Origin: Batillaria attramentaria
Lineage: Eukaryota > Mollusca > Gastropoda > Batillariidae
NCBI GenBank assembly: GCA_018292915.2
Contig: JACVVK020000536.1
Location: 74,501-138,500, forward strand
Direction of reading: 5' to 3'
Length of the DNA stretch: 64,000 nucleotides
Shown here: piece after piece, positions 9,839-19,629 of the stretch
Numbering within the stretch: position 1 is the first letter of the stretch
Layout: each line of letters begins with the position of its first letter
Made by a program: the position numbers and the translations under genes
The notes under the pieces: model-generated
What the model was told of the DNA's origin: nothing
Seen by the model: only the letters and a program-made list of their open reading frames with translations
The model's database searches: none

Positions 9839-10281
9839 AGGACCTGCAATAGCAGCAGCACCACCAACAATAACTCTTAAACGCCCATACAAAACTGAAT
9901 TGCATTTTCACTTGAAATCTTCAGATCACTAGAAGCCACTTGCAGCCACTATTCCGCAATCCGCAGCATGCAGTCTCGGGCCTAGCGGGGAAGGCCAACG
10001 CCTTGCGTACTAGTGGCTTGAAGTGGCTCCTACTGGTGTGCAGTGGCTTGTTCTCTTTAATCAGTCTTATCACACACAGTCTTATCATATATTGTGGGCA
10101 GGGGGTGGTGGGGTTCGGACTCTTAAGATATAACAAAACATCCAACCACACAATCAAGAAATCGACCAATCATCCGCAGGCAGCACCAAAATCAGCAACA
10201 AAAAAAACCCAGGAACAATCAGCAAACTACTTCTTCTTCTGCTGTTGTTATGTGAATACATAGTATTTGTCTGTGTGTACA

Positions 10282-10284
<3 letters not shown>

Positions 10285-10348
<64 letters not shown>
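10285..10348 (+). repeat. (GT)n microsatellite in P450 intron 5
   Basis: About 32 GT units, 50 bp from exon 5 of the P450 gene. Confidence 0.95.
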
Positions 10349-10352
<4 letters not shown>

Positions 10353-10396
10353 AAGAAAGAAGAACAGAATAAACATAATTTTTATAAAATGATTAC

Positions 10397-10659
10397 CAGT
10401 GAGCCCTTGGGTATGCAGTATCCATCCACACTGATCTCCTCCCTAGCCTCGTGCACAAGACCTAGCGGCAGAAAAGTGTCATAACGTTGGCCCTCCATCA
10501 TGACGGCCTCGGCGTAAGGGAGATTACTCCTGTCACCCACAGCTGGAGGCCGCTGCCCAATCACCGTGTCGATCTCTTTCTGGAGTTTGCGCATCACTTC
10601 CGGTTCATGCGCCAAGTGCAGCAGTATCCCTTTCAAGGACTGCACGGATGTGAGAAATC
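10397..10659 (-). CDS. Cytochrome P450 exon 5: end of I-helix, K-helix ExxR
   Basis: Acceptor CGCTTTCAG before GATTTC; donor TCACTG|GTAATC. The first codon is completed by the G of exon 4. Encodes GFLTSVQSLKGILLHLAHEP, the J-helix, and LPYAEAVMMEGQRYDTFLPL, where EGQR is the invariant E-x-x-R. Across the exon 4-5 junction the I-helix oxygen-activation site reads A-A-G-F-L-T-S instead of the canonical A-G-x-(D/E)-T-T: the threonine is kept and the acidic residue is a leucine. Confidence 0.93.
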
Positions 10660-10711
10660 CTGAAAGCGATGGATTGATTATTCTGTGTAATTTAAACTAT
10701 TTGTGCGCAAA

Positions 10712-10752
10712 CAAGTTAGTTAGTTAGGGCTTAACGCCGTTGTGCGCAAACA
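10712..10752 (-). mobile_element. SINE-2 3' fragment
   Basis: On the minus strand it reads GCGCACAACGGCGTTAAGCC followed by (CTAA)n, the 3' end and tail of the SINE-2 family described at 54362-54560. It lies in P450 intron 4. Confidence 0.6.
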
Positions 10753-10940
10753 ACTTGAACAAGTGTAGTAAGCGAGGTAAGTCAGTGAAGCAATCTGCCG
10801 TACGGCTTTCACTCTCACCAACTGGCGCAACCCGGCGGCTTCAGTCAACTCCATCAACGGACAAAGAGTCCCCTTCCTCCCGCACCTCACCCCCCCCCCT
10901 TCCCCGCAGCCGCCCCCAAATAAACTAAACAAGGGTGATT

Positions 10941-11112
10941 GGGTGGGTGTTTGGGGGGTTCAGCGTCCTTTTCCACCACACCAATACGGGTGATATCAAA
11001 GACGGGGCAACGATGAAAAAGCCAGCACAGATATTTGGCCCCAGCCGGGGTACGAACTCACGACCCGAGCATTAGAAGTCCAACGCTCTACCATTCGACC
11101 ACACCGGCTCCC
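10941..11112 (-). mobile_element. SINE-1 copy in P450 intron 4
   Basis: Nearly full-length SINE-1 with the A box (GGTCGAATGGTAGAGCG), a B-box region (GTGAGTTCGTACC, mutated) and body; the tail is CACCCACCC-rich. No convincing TSD. AGAATAAAAGATACAA is repeated just outside the head (11115 and 11143). Confidence 0.85.
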
Positions 11113-11210
11113 GTAGAATAAAAGATACAATAATAGTAACATAGAATAAAAGATACAAAATTAATAATAATAACCATAATCATAATGGTATTTACGGGAC
11201 GCCCTCCCTC

Positions 11211-11212
<2 letters not shown>

Positions 11213-11289
<77 letters not shown>
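11213..11289 (+). repeat. (CA)n microsatellite in P450 intron 4
   Basis: About 38 CA units. Confidence 0.95.
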
Positions 11290-11290
<1 letters not shown>

Positions 11291-11489
11291 GATGATGATA
11301 TAAAAGAAATAGATAAAGCGAAATAAATAAATGAATACTGAACCCTTTCGCGAACTTCATTCCGGCTTTCGCACGTTGTAGGCCAGTTACTATAGGACGT
11401 ACACGTATAGCATTTGCCCGCCATAACTGAACATTCTGCTGCCTCACATTTACCATACCATGCAGTACTGTGACACTGCGCATGCTTAC

Positions 11490-11616
11490 CAGCTGCTATG
11501 GTGTTGGTGATAAGGCCCCGGATGTGGTTGTCAGTCATCCATCCATTCTCCTCCTTTGCCTGTTCGTCTAGCAAGATGTCCACTATCCCTCTCGGTTTTC
11601 CGGGCGTGTGGGACTC
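11490..11616 (-). CDS. Cytochrome P450 exon 4: start of I-helix
   Basis: Acceptor ACATCCGGCAG before GAGTCC; donor GCTG|GTAAGC. Encodes ESHTPGKPRGIVDILLDEQ, then GWMTDNHIRGLITNTIAA, i.e. the loop before and the first half of the I-helix. 127 nt, leaving phase 1. Confidence 0.92.
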
Positions 11617-11872
11617 CTGCCGGATGTTATGATAATTATATGGGACATAACCATACTGTCAAGAATGCGTTTGTATTTAGGCCCTTAGTCATTACGGGAA
11701 CTGAAATCACGGGTAATGCCGTGTTGTGATGCTGTGTCACTATTGCACTTGAAAAATAGTCGGAATGCGTTCGGAAACTTTCACTGACAATGAGAACGTC
11801 AACAACAAATCAATATCCTTATCCCCCTACCCCCCACTCCCCCCACATCCCCGCCAGAGAGAGAGAGAGAGA

Positions 11873-11874
11873 AA

Positions 11875-11936
<62 letters not shown>
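11873..11936 (+). repeat. (CA)n microsatellite in P450 intron 3
   Basis: About 31 CA units preceded by (GA)n. CAA, CCA, CAT and GTC trinucleotide runs follow at 12020-12115, right next to the exon 3 donor. Confidence 0.93.
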
Positions 11937-11939
<3 letters not shown>

Positions 11940-12132
11940 CAACGGCAAGATAAATACAGAAACAGCTTCAGCAACAGCAAGAACGACTGCATGTAAAATA
12001 ATACCAACAGATGAAGTTCATACAACAACAACAACAACAACAGATACGATTTCCACCAGCACTACCACCACCACCATCATCATCATCATCACTGTCGTCG
12101 TCGTCATCGTCGTCGACATCACCATCACTTAC

Positions 12133-12348
12133 CTTAGTCTTGGTGAAAAGTTCCTCCATGACTATGTCCCTGGTCGAGTTCATCCTGACGCACAATTCTC
12201 GGTAGTACGACCCGGGAACGAAACGAAGAAAGGGGAACACATTGAGAACTCCATCCACACTCGGGTTGAAGGCCTCGGCTGTCGCCTGGTCAAACGTCTT
12301 CATTATACGGATCATTTCAGAGTCTGTGCTGGGGCACTTGCCCGTCAG
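12133..12348 (-). CDS. Cytochrome P450 exon 3
   Basis: Acceptor TTTCCTCCTCAG before CTGACG; donor ACTAAG|GTAAGT, 72 codons, phase 0 on both sides. Encodes LTGKCPSTDSEMIRIMKTFD, then VDGVLNVFPFLRFVPGSYYR and MNSTRDIVMEELF, the F-G region typical of CYP2-type enzymes that shapes the substrate pocket. Confidence 0.93.
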
Positions 12349-12446
12349 CTGAGGAGGAAAGTACATGCATATATTTAACTCTAAAAAAATCATTAAAAAA
12401 AATCAATTCATTTTATCTATGTCTGAATGGATTTAATTTTGGTTTA

Positions 12447-12965
12447 ATGGCCAGAGAAGATCCGAAACGAAGAGCTGTGGGAGCAAGCAGGGTGGGCTGG
12501 GTGGGTGGGTGTTTGGGGGTTTAACGTCCTTTTCCACCACATAGGGTGATATCAAAGACGGGGCAACGATGAAAAAGCCAGCACAAATATTTGGCCCCAG
12601 CCGGGATCGAACTCACGACCCGAGCATTAGAAGTCCAACGCTCTGCCATTCGACCACCCCGTCTCCCCTGGGAGCGAGCAGGAAAGGAACCAGTGGCCAA
12701 GCAGATCCTGCGGAGGAAGTGGGGCTGGATTGGACACACCCTCAGGAAGCCAGCATCCAGCACCACACGCCAAGCCCTGACATGGAACCCGCAGGGGAAA
12801 AGGAAGAGAGGCCTGCCTCGCAACAGCTGGAGGTGGGACACCGACGGAGGCAGAGCTATGTAAGCACGGAACCAACTGGACTGGAGTGGCAAGAGTAGCC
12901 CAGAACAGAGTGCGATGGCAAAGGGTCAGCCTATGCTCCACTTGGAGCCAGGAGCCTAAGTGAAG
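12447..12965 (+). mobile_element. 5'-truncated RTE-like LINE 3' end, interrupted by a SINE
   Basis: Translates to the last ~80 residues of the full-length element at 21238-24528 ([42 protein letters not shown]), with decayed frame, and ends CCTAAG(TGAAG)n where the full element ends in (TAAG)n. A SINE-1 insertion at 12492-12668 splits it. It lies in P450 intron 2, opposite in sense to the gene. Confidence 0.85.
12492..12668 (-). mobile_element. SINE-1 copy nested in the RTE fragment
   Basis: Full-length SINE-1 with the same head and body. TGGGAGCAAGCAGG (12478-12491) and TGGGAGCGAGCAGG (12669-12682) flank it, a 13 of 14 TSD made from the LINE coding sequence itself. The LINE therefore landed first. 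Confidence 0.92.
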
Positions 12966-13253
12966 TGAAGTAGTGAGAGTGTTGCACTTTGATTATATTC
13001 GTGTTTGCTGGAATAAGAATCGTCAAGGAACCGTTAATCTTGCTTTATTTTTGCATACAGGGCATACATACGAAATGTGTTAAGAATGATTATGAATTTG
13101 TTTGAAGGCTACGCGCTGAAAAGATTTTTAATGAATGAAGTTACCACTTACAGTTGTTGTGGTGAGTAAGTGTGAGTAAAAGAGTTTGAGGATACGGGAA
13201 TGGGTGAAAAGATCCCGAGAAATTGATACAAACCAGCACGCCCCCCCCCCCTC

Positions 13254-13255
<2 letters not shown>

Positions 13256-13323
<68 letters not shown>
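13256..13323 (+). repeat. (CA)n microsatellite in P450 intron 2
   Basis: About 33 CA units preceded by a poly-C run. Confidence 0.95.
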
Positions 13324-13327
<4 letters not shown>

Positions 13328-13466
13328 TGCGCACACATTAAAATTTAATCAGAGAAAACATTATTTGGCGACGTTCCAGCAACTCTACGGGAATAAAAAG
13401 TAAAGAAGTTCATAGTTATCTATGTCTATGCGTGTTTCCTATGAATAATTATGACAGCCCACCTAC

Positions 13467-13613
13467 CAACGTATTCAGTACACATAACAGAGAGTAAGTG
13501 AACATCTTGTCCACCGCTATTTCTTCTCCCGCAGTCTCCTCAACAGTGGCCATCAGGCGCCGTAACTCTGTCTGCATCGTGCCCTCGAACTGCTCCACGC
13601 CGTCTCCATAGAA
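13467..13613 (-). CDS. Cytochrome P450 exon 2
   Basis: Acceptor ACATGTTGCAG before TTCTATGG; donor ACGTTG|GTAGGT. 49 codons, phase 0 both ends. Encodes FYGDGVEQFEGTMQTELRRL, then EEIAVDKMFTYSLLCVLNTL, the D-E helix region that follows the C-helix encoded in exon 1. Confidence 0.92.
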
Positions 13614-13686
13614 CTGCAACATGTCGGACCATGCACACAGAGCAGTATATCACGTATCAGACACTGGCAAACATTTCCAGTATTAA

Positions 13687-13891
13687 TAGTGAGATTTAGT
13701 AGGACTTCGTAAAGAGGACTTCGCTGAGCAGCGTAACCCATTTACATGTAAATTAGGCTCACGCGGCAGAGGCCGCGAGCTGCTAACGCGCTGCGATTGG
13801 CTAATGGCACCCGTAACGTGCCTAATTTACATGCAAATGGGTTACGCTGCTCAGCGAAGTCCTCCGTACGAAATCCTACTAAATCTCACTA
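13687..13891. mobile_element. Foldback MITE in P450 intron 1
   Basis: Two arms of about 70 bp in inverted orientation: left TAGTGAGATTTAGTAGGACT and CTGAGCAGCGTAACCCATTT, right AAATGGGTTACGCTGCTCAG and ending CTCACTA. The loop is about 60 bp. No coding capacity. Flanking TAA or TTA could be a 3-bp TSD, but this is ambiguous. Confidence 0.8.
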
Positions 13892-13945
13892 ATTACTGAA
13901 TGTTCAGTCGAAGTTTTCATATCATGTGAGGAAACAGCATCATGT

Positions 13946-14126
13946 GGGTGGGTGGGGTGGGCGTTTGGGTGTTTAACGTCCTTTTCCACCACATACGGGT
14001 GATATCAAAGACGGGGCAACGATGAAAAAGCCAGCACAAATATTTGGCCCCAGCCGGAATACAAACTCATGACCCGAGCATTGAGAGTCCAACGCTCTAC
14101 CATTCCGTCGGCCACCCTGGCTCCCC
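13946..14126 (-). mobile_element. SINE-1 copy in P450 intron 1, 11-bp TSD
   Basis: SINE-1 with a small insertion in the A-box region. CAGCATCATGT repeats exactly at 13935-13945 and 14127-14137. Confidence 0.9.
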
Positions 14127-14486
14127 CAGCATCATGTCTCTTGCATAGTTGTGGTACAGGTGTCATATGCCGTATACACACGTGGCATAATTATGGTTCA
14201 GTATAAAGCGTGCCGTACCGGGTCCGACATAAGCACACAGCACGGTCATCACTGAACAGTTAGTATAGGAATAAAGCCCCCAAATCCACCTCTGCCGGGA
14301 AGGCCTACGGGATTTTTTTTTAAAGCATTTTTTTTTTTTTTAGCGATTTCATTTTTAATCCCTGGGTGGCTAGAATGTGTTACCTAGCTAACCGACCGCA
14401 GCGTGCAAAGGGTTAATTGTCTATGGTGAAGGGAGGGGGAGGCGCCGGCAGTGTTAACTGATACTGATGGACATTTTCTAACTATA

Positions 14487-14660
14487 GGGCCTGTATGTAA
14501 AACTCGGTTAATTTAACCCACGGCTACGGGCCTAATCCAGACTAGGACAAAAGATACCCCCAAACAAAATTAAATAAAAATGGAAGCGAAGAAAGAAAGA
14601 CAAAAATCCTTCTATAACGGCATAGGCACCTTGCTGGAATGGACCCGCTTATTGATTTAA

Positions 14661-14692
<32 letters not shown>

Positions 14693-14783
14693 AACAGAAA
14701 ATTTAACCCTAGAGGCGGCTAGTTTAGTTCGAGGTTAGACTCTAACCCGGGGCTAAAGAACCCCGACTTTTACATGCAGGCCC
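14487..14783. mobile_element. GGGCC-ended MITE, copy B, abutting the P450 exon 1 donor
   Basis: Terminal inverted repeats GGGCCTGTATGTAAAACTCG and (reverse complement of the right end) GGGCCTGCATGTAAAAGTCG. Homologous to copy A at 4204-4524 in opposite orientation. Its right end lies 4 bp from the splice donor: on the minus strand exon 1 ends AAG, intron bases GTAA follow, and the MITE supplies GGGCC from position +5. PIF/Harbinger affinity is suspected from the termini only. Confidence 0.82.
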
Positions 14784-14787
14784 TTAC

Positions 14788-15249
14788 CTTCAGAGCGTAG
14801 TGGAAGAGCTTGCGAACTTTAACCCATTCCGGGCTGATGCTGGGGCTCCCGGTGATGACGTCACTGTAGTTGTACACGGTGTACCACCCGGTGAATGTTC
14901 GGGGACGATCGTTGGTGAACTGCTCCAGCTCCTTGCTCGCGAACACCTGCCTCACGAGGCGCGCCGAGTTGAGGAAACAAAGATCCCCGATCAGCGTCCG
15001 ACACAGAACCAACTCTCCATGCTGCTCGTACCATAGCTTGGCTTGCTTGTGCAGCGTCCCCGACTTCAGCGCTGAAGAGGCGGTCAGCAACGCGCTCAAA
15101 CCACGCGGGCCAGGTGGGAACCTTCTGCGGTCTGGAGCGAATTTGCGGTACAGAAGACACACTGCTGCGCCGGTCAAAACTGTTCCTAGAAGCAATGACA
15201 CACCCAAGGAGACGCCAAAATCAGACGCCATAAACAGCAAAGCGTCCAT
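14788..15249 (-). CDS. Cytochrome P450 exon 1: membrane anchor to C-helix
   Basis: Start ATG at 15249-15247 (MDALLFMASDF). Earlier in-frame ATGs exist, but this start gives the expected N-terminal anchor (SLGVSLLLGTVLTGAAVCLL) followed by a basic patch and the hinge RRRFPPGPRG. EWVKVRKLF contains the C-helix W-x-x-x-R that contacts heme propionate. Donor CTGAAG|GTAA. 154 codons, phase 0. The product is an ER-anchored heme monooxygenase of CYP2-clan type needing P450 reductase. The substrate cannot be told from sequence. Confidence 0.9.
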
Positions 15250-16484
15250 ACTGTCGTTCTGTGTGCTCGGCCACCACACAGGATAATATTTACGAGACGG
15301 ACGAAAGTGAGTTTCTGCCTGTCCGGCCAGATACAGTAGCACGTTTGACCTGGTTTTGCCCCTACTGAGGTGTGACCACACATAACACGACCGGCCCGGC
15401 CTCGCTCGCATCCGAGTTTCTCTAAAGCACGGGGGTATAGTGAATATGGCTGATGTTTATCCAGTGCTACTACAAATAATTAAGTTTGAGTCGATGCCCA
15501 AGCGAAGCGACATCAGTGTTTGGGCTAAGACTAAGTTCGCATCCGTCTCGTTGTATGTGTGATATAATAATAATAATAATCGTATTAATATCGGCGCTTT
15601 ATTCCACACATTTCGCTCAAAGCCGGCACCGCAAGGTAAAACCTAAAAGCACGCTTACGTGAATCACACGCATTCTCTCAGACATGTACACATAACTTGA
15701 CAGTCATGTGTTGTGAAGGCCGGGCAGCTCAGCAACTGAAGTTTTTGATTTTTTTTTTTTGGAATTGCGTTTATTTTTGAACAAGTTTTGAACAAAATTA
15801 ATGTCTTTACCCGAGTGCAATTGTCACTAAAACTTTTTCAATCGAAGGAGCAGAAAAAAAAAACGAAAAAAAAACAAAAAACACACGCAATATTGACTAC
15901 CGCCCCCCCCCCCCCCCCCCCCTTGAAGTTTTTGATTTTTAGAATTGCACTTATTTTTGAACAAGTCTTGAACAAACCCGAGTGCAATTGTCACTAAACA
16001 TTTCATGTTCAATCGAAGGAGCTGAAAAAAAAAACCGCAATACTGACTACCACCCCCCCCCCCCCCCCAAAAAAAAAAAAAGAAAAAAAAAGAAAAGAAA
16101 AGATGTTGATGTGCTTACGCCAGCGTACATAAGCAGGTCACAGGTCAACGCCCCAGCTAACAAAGTTAATGTCTGTGCCGAAAATGGGGTTAACCCCCCC
16201 CCCCCCCCACACACACACACATCCTAGAAGAAACAGGGTATTAATAAGAAATGATACTCTGTGAAACTGCATTTAATATTATAACACACTATCTTACCAT
16301 ATTTCGTTCTAATCTTGGGTCCGCGATGGTGCACGACTTCCCTGACGACAGGCGCATGAAAACCGAAACTGGTCGTGCTTGTATTTTTATTTTTTTTCAG
16401 CAGCCAAAAAAAAAAAAAAAAAAAAATTAGGGTCGGGGGGGGGGGGGGGGGGAATAGGGTCTGTCGGGTTACCAGAAACAACAA

Positions 16485-16544
<60 letters not shown>
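15250..16544. other. 5' flank of the P450 gene; duplicated and simple sequence
   Basis: No gene recognised. 15563-15640 has the (TAA)n/GCGC dispersed repeat. 15737-15923 and 15924-16070 are two copies of one unit (GAAGTTTTTGATT ... GAGTGCAATTGTCACTAAA ... poly-A, poly-C), the second with a 3' part closely matching. Poly-C/poly-A tracts and (TA)n at 16490-16544 follow. Confidence 0.6.
15737..16070 (+). repeat. Tandem duplication ending in poly-C
   Basis: Two adjacent diverged copies (about 187 and 147 bp) share AATTGC.TTTATTTTTGAACAAG, GAGTGCAATTGTCACTAAA, CAATCGAAGGAGC and CAATA.TGACTACC before poly-C. Confidence 0.8.
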
Positions 16545-16545
<1 letters not shown>

Positions 16546-17712
16546 TCTTCCAAAAAAGAAACTTGACACCCACTTCTCAACTTAATATTTCATTGGACAT
16601 CAACGGTAGAAAAACGAAAATACAGTCAATAGTATCGGAAACAATCACTGTTCAAATGTTCAAAACATGAAACTCGCCGAGAAAAGCAGAACGGCTGTAC
16701 AGGCTGTCAAAGAGAGTGGGGTACATGAAACGTCAATATCTGGTGTGACCGCCATTTGCGTTGATCACTGCTCGGCATCGGGAACCCATAGAAGCAACCA
16801 AGTTGGCGATAACTTGTTGCGGGATGGCCTGCCACTCATGCTGGAGTGCAGCAAGGAGACCTGGAAGTGTCTGAGGTGGTGGATTCCTCTGACGCTCGCG
16901 TCTATCCAACTCATCCCAGAGATGTTCAATCGGAGACAAATCGGGTGAACAGGCAGGCCATGGCAGTGTGTGGACGTTGCACGTGGCCACCCTACTCTGT
17001 GCCGGCACCACTGGAGACGTGCTGCCATATGCCGCCTGTTCAACGCGTTCCGTCGCACTGGTCTTCGGGCCAAAAGTCCTGCTTCTCTGAGGCGGTTGCG
17101 AACAGTTTGATCGGAAATTCTTCGCAGTCCAGGGATTTGGGATGCTGTCGATGTTGCTGTCTTGGTGCGATCCCGAAGATGGCGGACCCGGATGTAACGA
17201 TCCTGGGCCGCAGTGGTGACTCTGGGTCGACCTGACCTAGGCCTGTCATGGATACTTTGAATGTTGTTGAAACGTGCCCACAGTGCAGCGATAGTTTGTC
17301 TTGAAACACCAAAGTGTGTGGCCACGGCTTGTTGAGTCGCTCCTGCTTGCAGTCGGCCAATGGCGTTATTGCGTTGAGTGTCTGTCAACCTTGGCATGTT
17401 CTCTTTGTGCACTGTCGCGTAGTCTGAGATGCGAAACCCATGGTTGCAGTGCCTGTTTATTTCCCAGTAATAGAGGTCACAACACACTGAGTTGCAGTTC
17501 ACTATTACGCACGGGAAAGTTGTACGAGTCACAATTCTGGATTCAAACAGAACGTGTTTAGCCTGACATTGAGCGATGCACAGCGCTAAAATGTGCCTTT
17601 TTTGCGACAATGTTAGGCCCTTTGCACAACAACACCCCTGATATTTCAGAAGAGTTAGCAAGTTTCCGGAAGTATTGCATTTAGATAGTGTCAAGTTTCT
17701 TTTTTGGAAGAG
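16545..17712 (-). mobile_element. Tc1/mariner-like element, internally deleted
   Basis: Inverted repeats CTCTTCCAAAAAAGAAACTT at 16545 and its complement ending at 17712, each 25 bp and perfect, flanked by TA on both sides. The left TA belongs to a (TA)n microsatellite. The length of 1168 bp is below that of an intact Tc1 because part of the transposase gene is gone. Confidence 0.93.
16733..17397 (-). pseudogene. Tc1-like transposase lacking its catalytic middle
   Basis: Starts MPRLTDTQRNNAIGRLQAG at 17397 and keeps the paired helix-turn-helix DNA-binding region with GRPR box (RPRSGRPRVTTAAQ). After LQWCRHRVGW the sequence jumps, with a frame change, to VHTLPWPACSPDLSPIEHLW, which holds the third acidic catalytic position region, and ends INANGGHTRY. 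The segment with the first two catalytic aspartates is deleted, so no active enzyme can be made. Confidence 0.92.
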
Positions 17713-17714
17713 TA

Positions 17715-18402
17715 TATATTGGTCTTATTGATCTCAAGTGCTGCAGCTGCTACGAACGCCGGCAACAGGTCGCAAAATACTTTTTTTTTTTTTTTTTTTT
17801 GCTGCTCTCTGGCTCCTACAAAATTAATGTGAGGCGGCACAGGTCCTTCAAAAAAAAAAAAATAATAATAATTGCAGACCAAAACCGGCCCACTGCTGAG
17901 TGACAATGGTTTCCAGAAGCAACACATGTCCGCAAGCTGCATGCCAAAAATGAAGCCTGGAAACCGTAATGTTCATACTCGGTGTGGCGTCCTTCGATCC
18001 CCACCCCGTAAACAAACCAGTGCACTCACTTATCCATGCTCTGGAACACGCCCACCGATATGGACAAAAATAGGTCACCCCTCAAGTCAGCATTCCCATT
18101 TTTCTGCACAACAGACATCCCTCTTTTCACCAAAACCCAAAATGTGGGGTCAAATGCTCTTTTAGCAACTCACAAGAACACAAGGAAAGGCCGGGGGAAA
18201 TTCATTTTAATAGCGAGGATCCCTTACTCCCTGGCCTTCCTCATTTCAGTTCAATTATGTTCTGTGACCAACAGCATGTCTCAGTCCGGCAAGCCTGGCG
18301 TTTTCACCACTGAGTGAGCATCCCCGTACCGGGGGCCGAATCGTTAGTGTTAACGATTCGGCCCCCGGTACGGGGATGCTGAGTGAGTTACTGGCGCGCG
18401 CG

Positions 18403-18437
<35 letters not shown>

Positions 18438-18441
18438 CACG

Positions 18442-18472
<31 letters not shown>

Positions 18473-18821
18473 CGTGTGCCGCGTACTACTAAATAGCCGC
18501 CGAGGGCCGCCGGGGCGGACTGCACTGTATGCCGGCTCACTGTCCGAGTCAGTTCAGTGTTGCCGTGCCAGTGTGTGTTTGACTCTCACTCAGATCATAA
18601 CTGAGTCGAGAGGATGGCAGCCACCGAAAACAAACTGCTCAAAATATTAGATAATTCCTTTAAAACTGAGGCTCACAGTGGCCCGCGGTTCACGGAGTCA
18701 ACTTGAACTGACTCCGTCACTGTGACAGTTTTCAACTCAAGTGCCGTGCCGGAGTTGTACACTGATGACTCCGGCGATGTCACGGTCTGACTGACGGACA
18801 CCGGCAGTGACCCATGGACAC

Positions 18822-18872
<51 letters not shown>

Positions 18873-19629
18873 GTGCTGCTGAAATTATTTCATTGATAAA
18901 CTTAAAGTGACTTTGTTTATGACATTGGGCACGTCAATGCCGTCTTTCACGCAACCGAGAACGAGTTCTCAAACTGCTACAGTGACCTAAACTTGGCAAT
19001 TCTCGAACAGCGTGCTTACACTTAGCTTTAGCCGCCAACGACCGTGGGCTCGCGCTTCCCACGCGGATCAGACGACCACAGGTTTGAAAAAGTTTGGTTT
19101 CTTGGCCTCGAGGATCTAAATGGAATATAAATATGTGATTATGCGACTGCAACAAACGAATTGATTGTAAATTTGGAGCCAGACGTTTACGGATTTCGCT
19201 TTCTTCCTCAAATACGAAATTAAAACGTTTCCGAACGTCTCAGATGGCACATAGCGGGTGGGTGGGGGGGGGGGGAAGACGAGACGGAAGATCAGCAGGA
19301 AGAAACGTTACTTTAATTGTACAGTTGGCAAGGTCATACAGTGTACTTCGAGCAGGCAGCTGGCTCTGACAATCCACTCATCTACCCACGGACTAAAGAG
19401 TGACATTTTGGAATAATCAACAGAGCAAAATTTATTTTCAATGCAGGGACTGTCCGACGGACTCACGGAGGGAATTTAATTCAAATCCCTTGGAGAATGG
19501 TGGGGTAGTAGAAAACGCGAGAAAAGCTTGTCATTCTTTGTTTCTAGGTGCCTGCACAGTGCTGTGGTCTGGTTGCAAGATGGTACATGTACACCACAAA
19601 CTGCAAAGAGCAAGGGAAATGGACTTGTT
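17715..19629. other. No gene recognised; hairpin and (GT)n arrays
   Basis: Contains the perfect hairpin at 18317-18380, (GT)n arrays at 18407-18470 and 18823-18870, and a T21 tract near 17780. Several short ORFs, none recognisable. Confidence 0.45.
18317..18380. repeat. Perfect 30-bp-stem hairpin, 4-nt loop
   Basis: AGCATCCCCGTACCGGGGGC at the left end and GCCCCCGGTACGGGGATGCT at the right end are exact complements. The pairing runs 30 bp without mismatch and leaves only GTGT in the loop. GAGTGAG occurs directly on both sides. The stem itself contains CCCCGTACCGGGG. Confidence 0.97.

Noticed and set aside
12011..12205. Q-rich or S-rich ORFs near 12020-12120
   Set aside because: Trinucleotide runs beside P450 exon 3 on the other strand.
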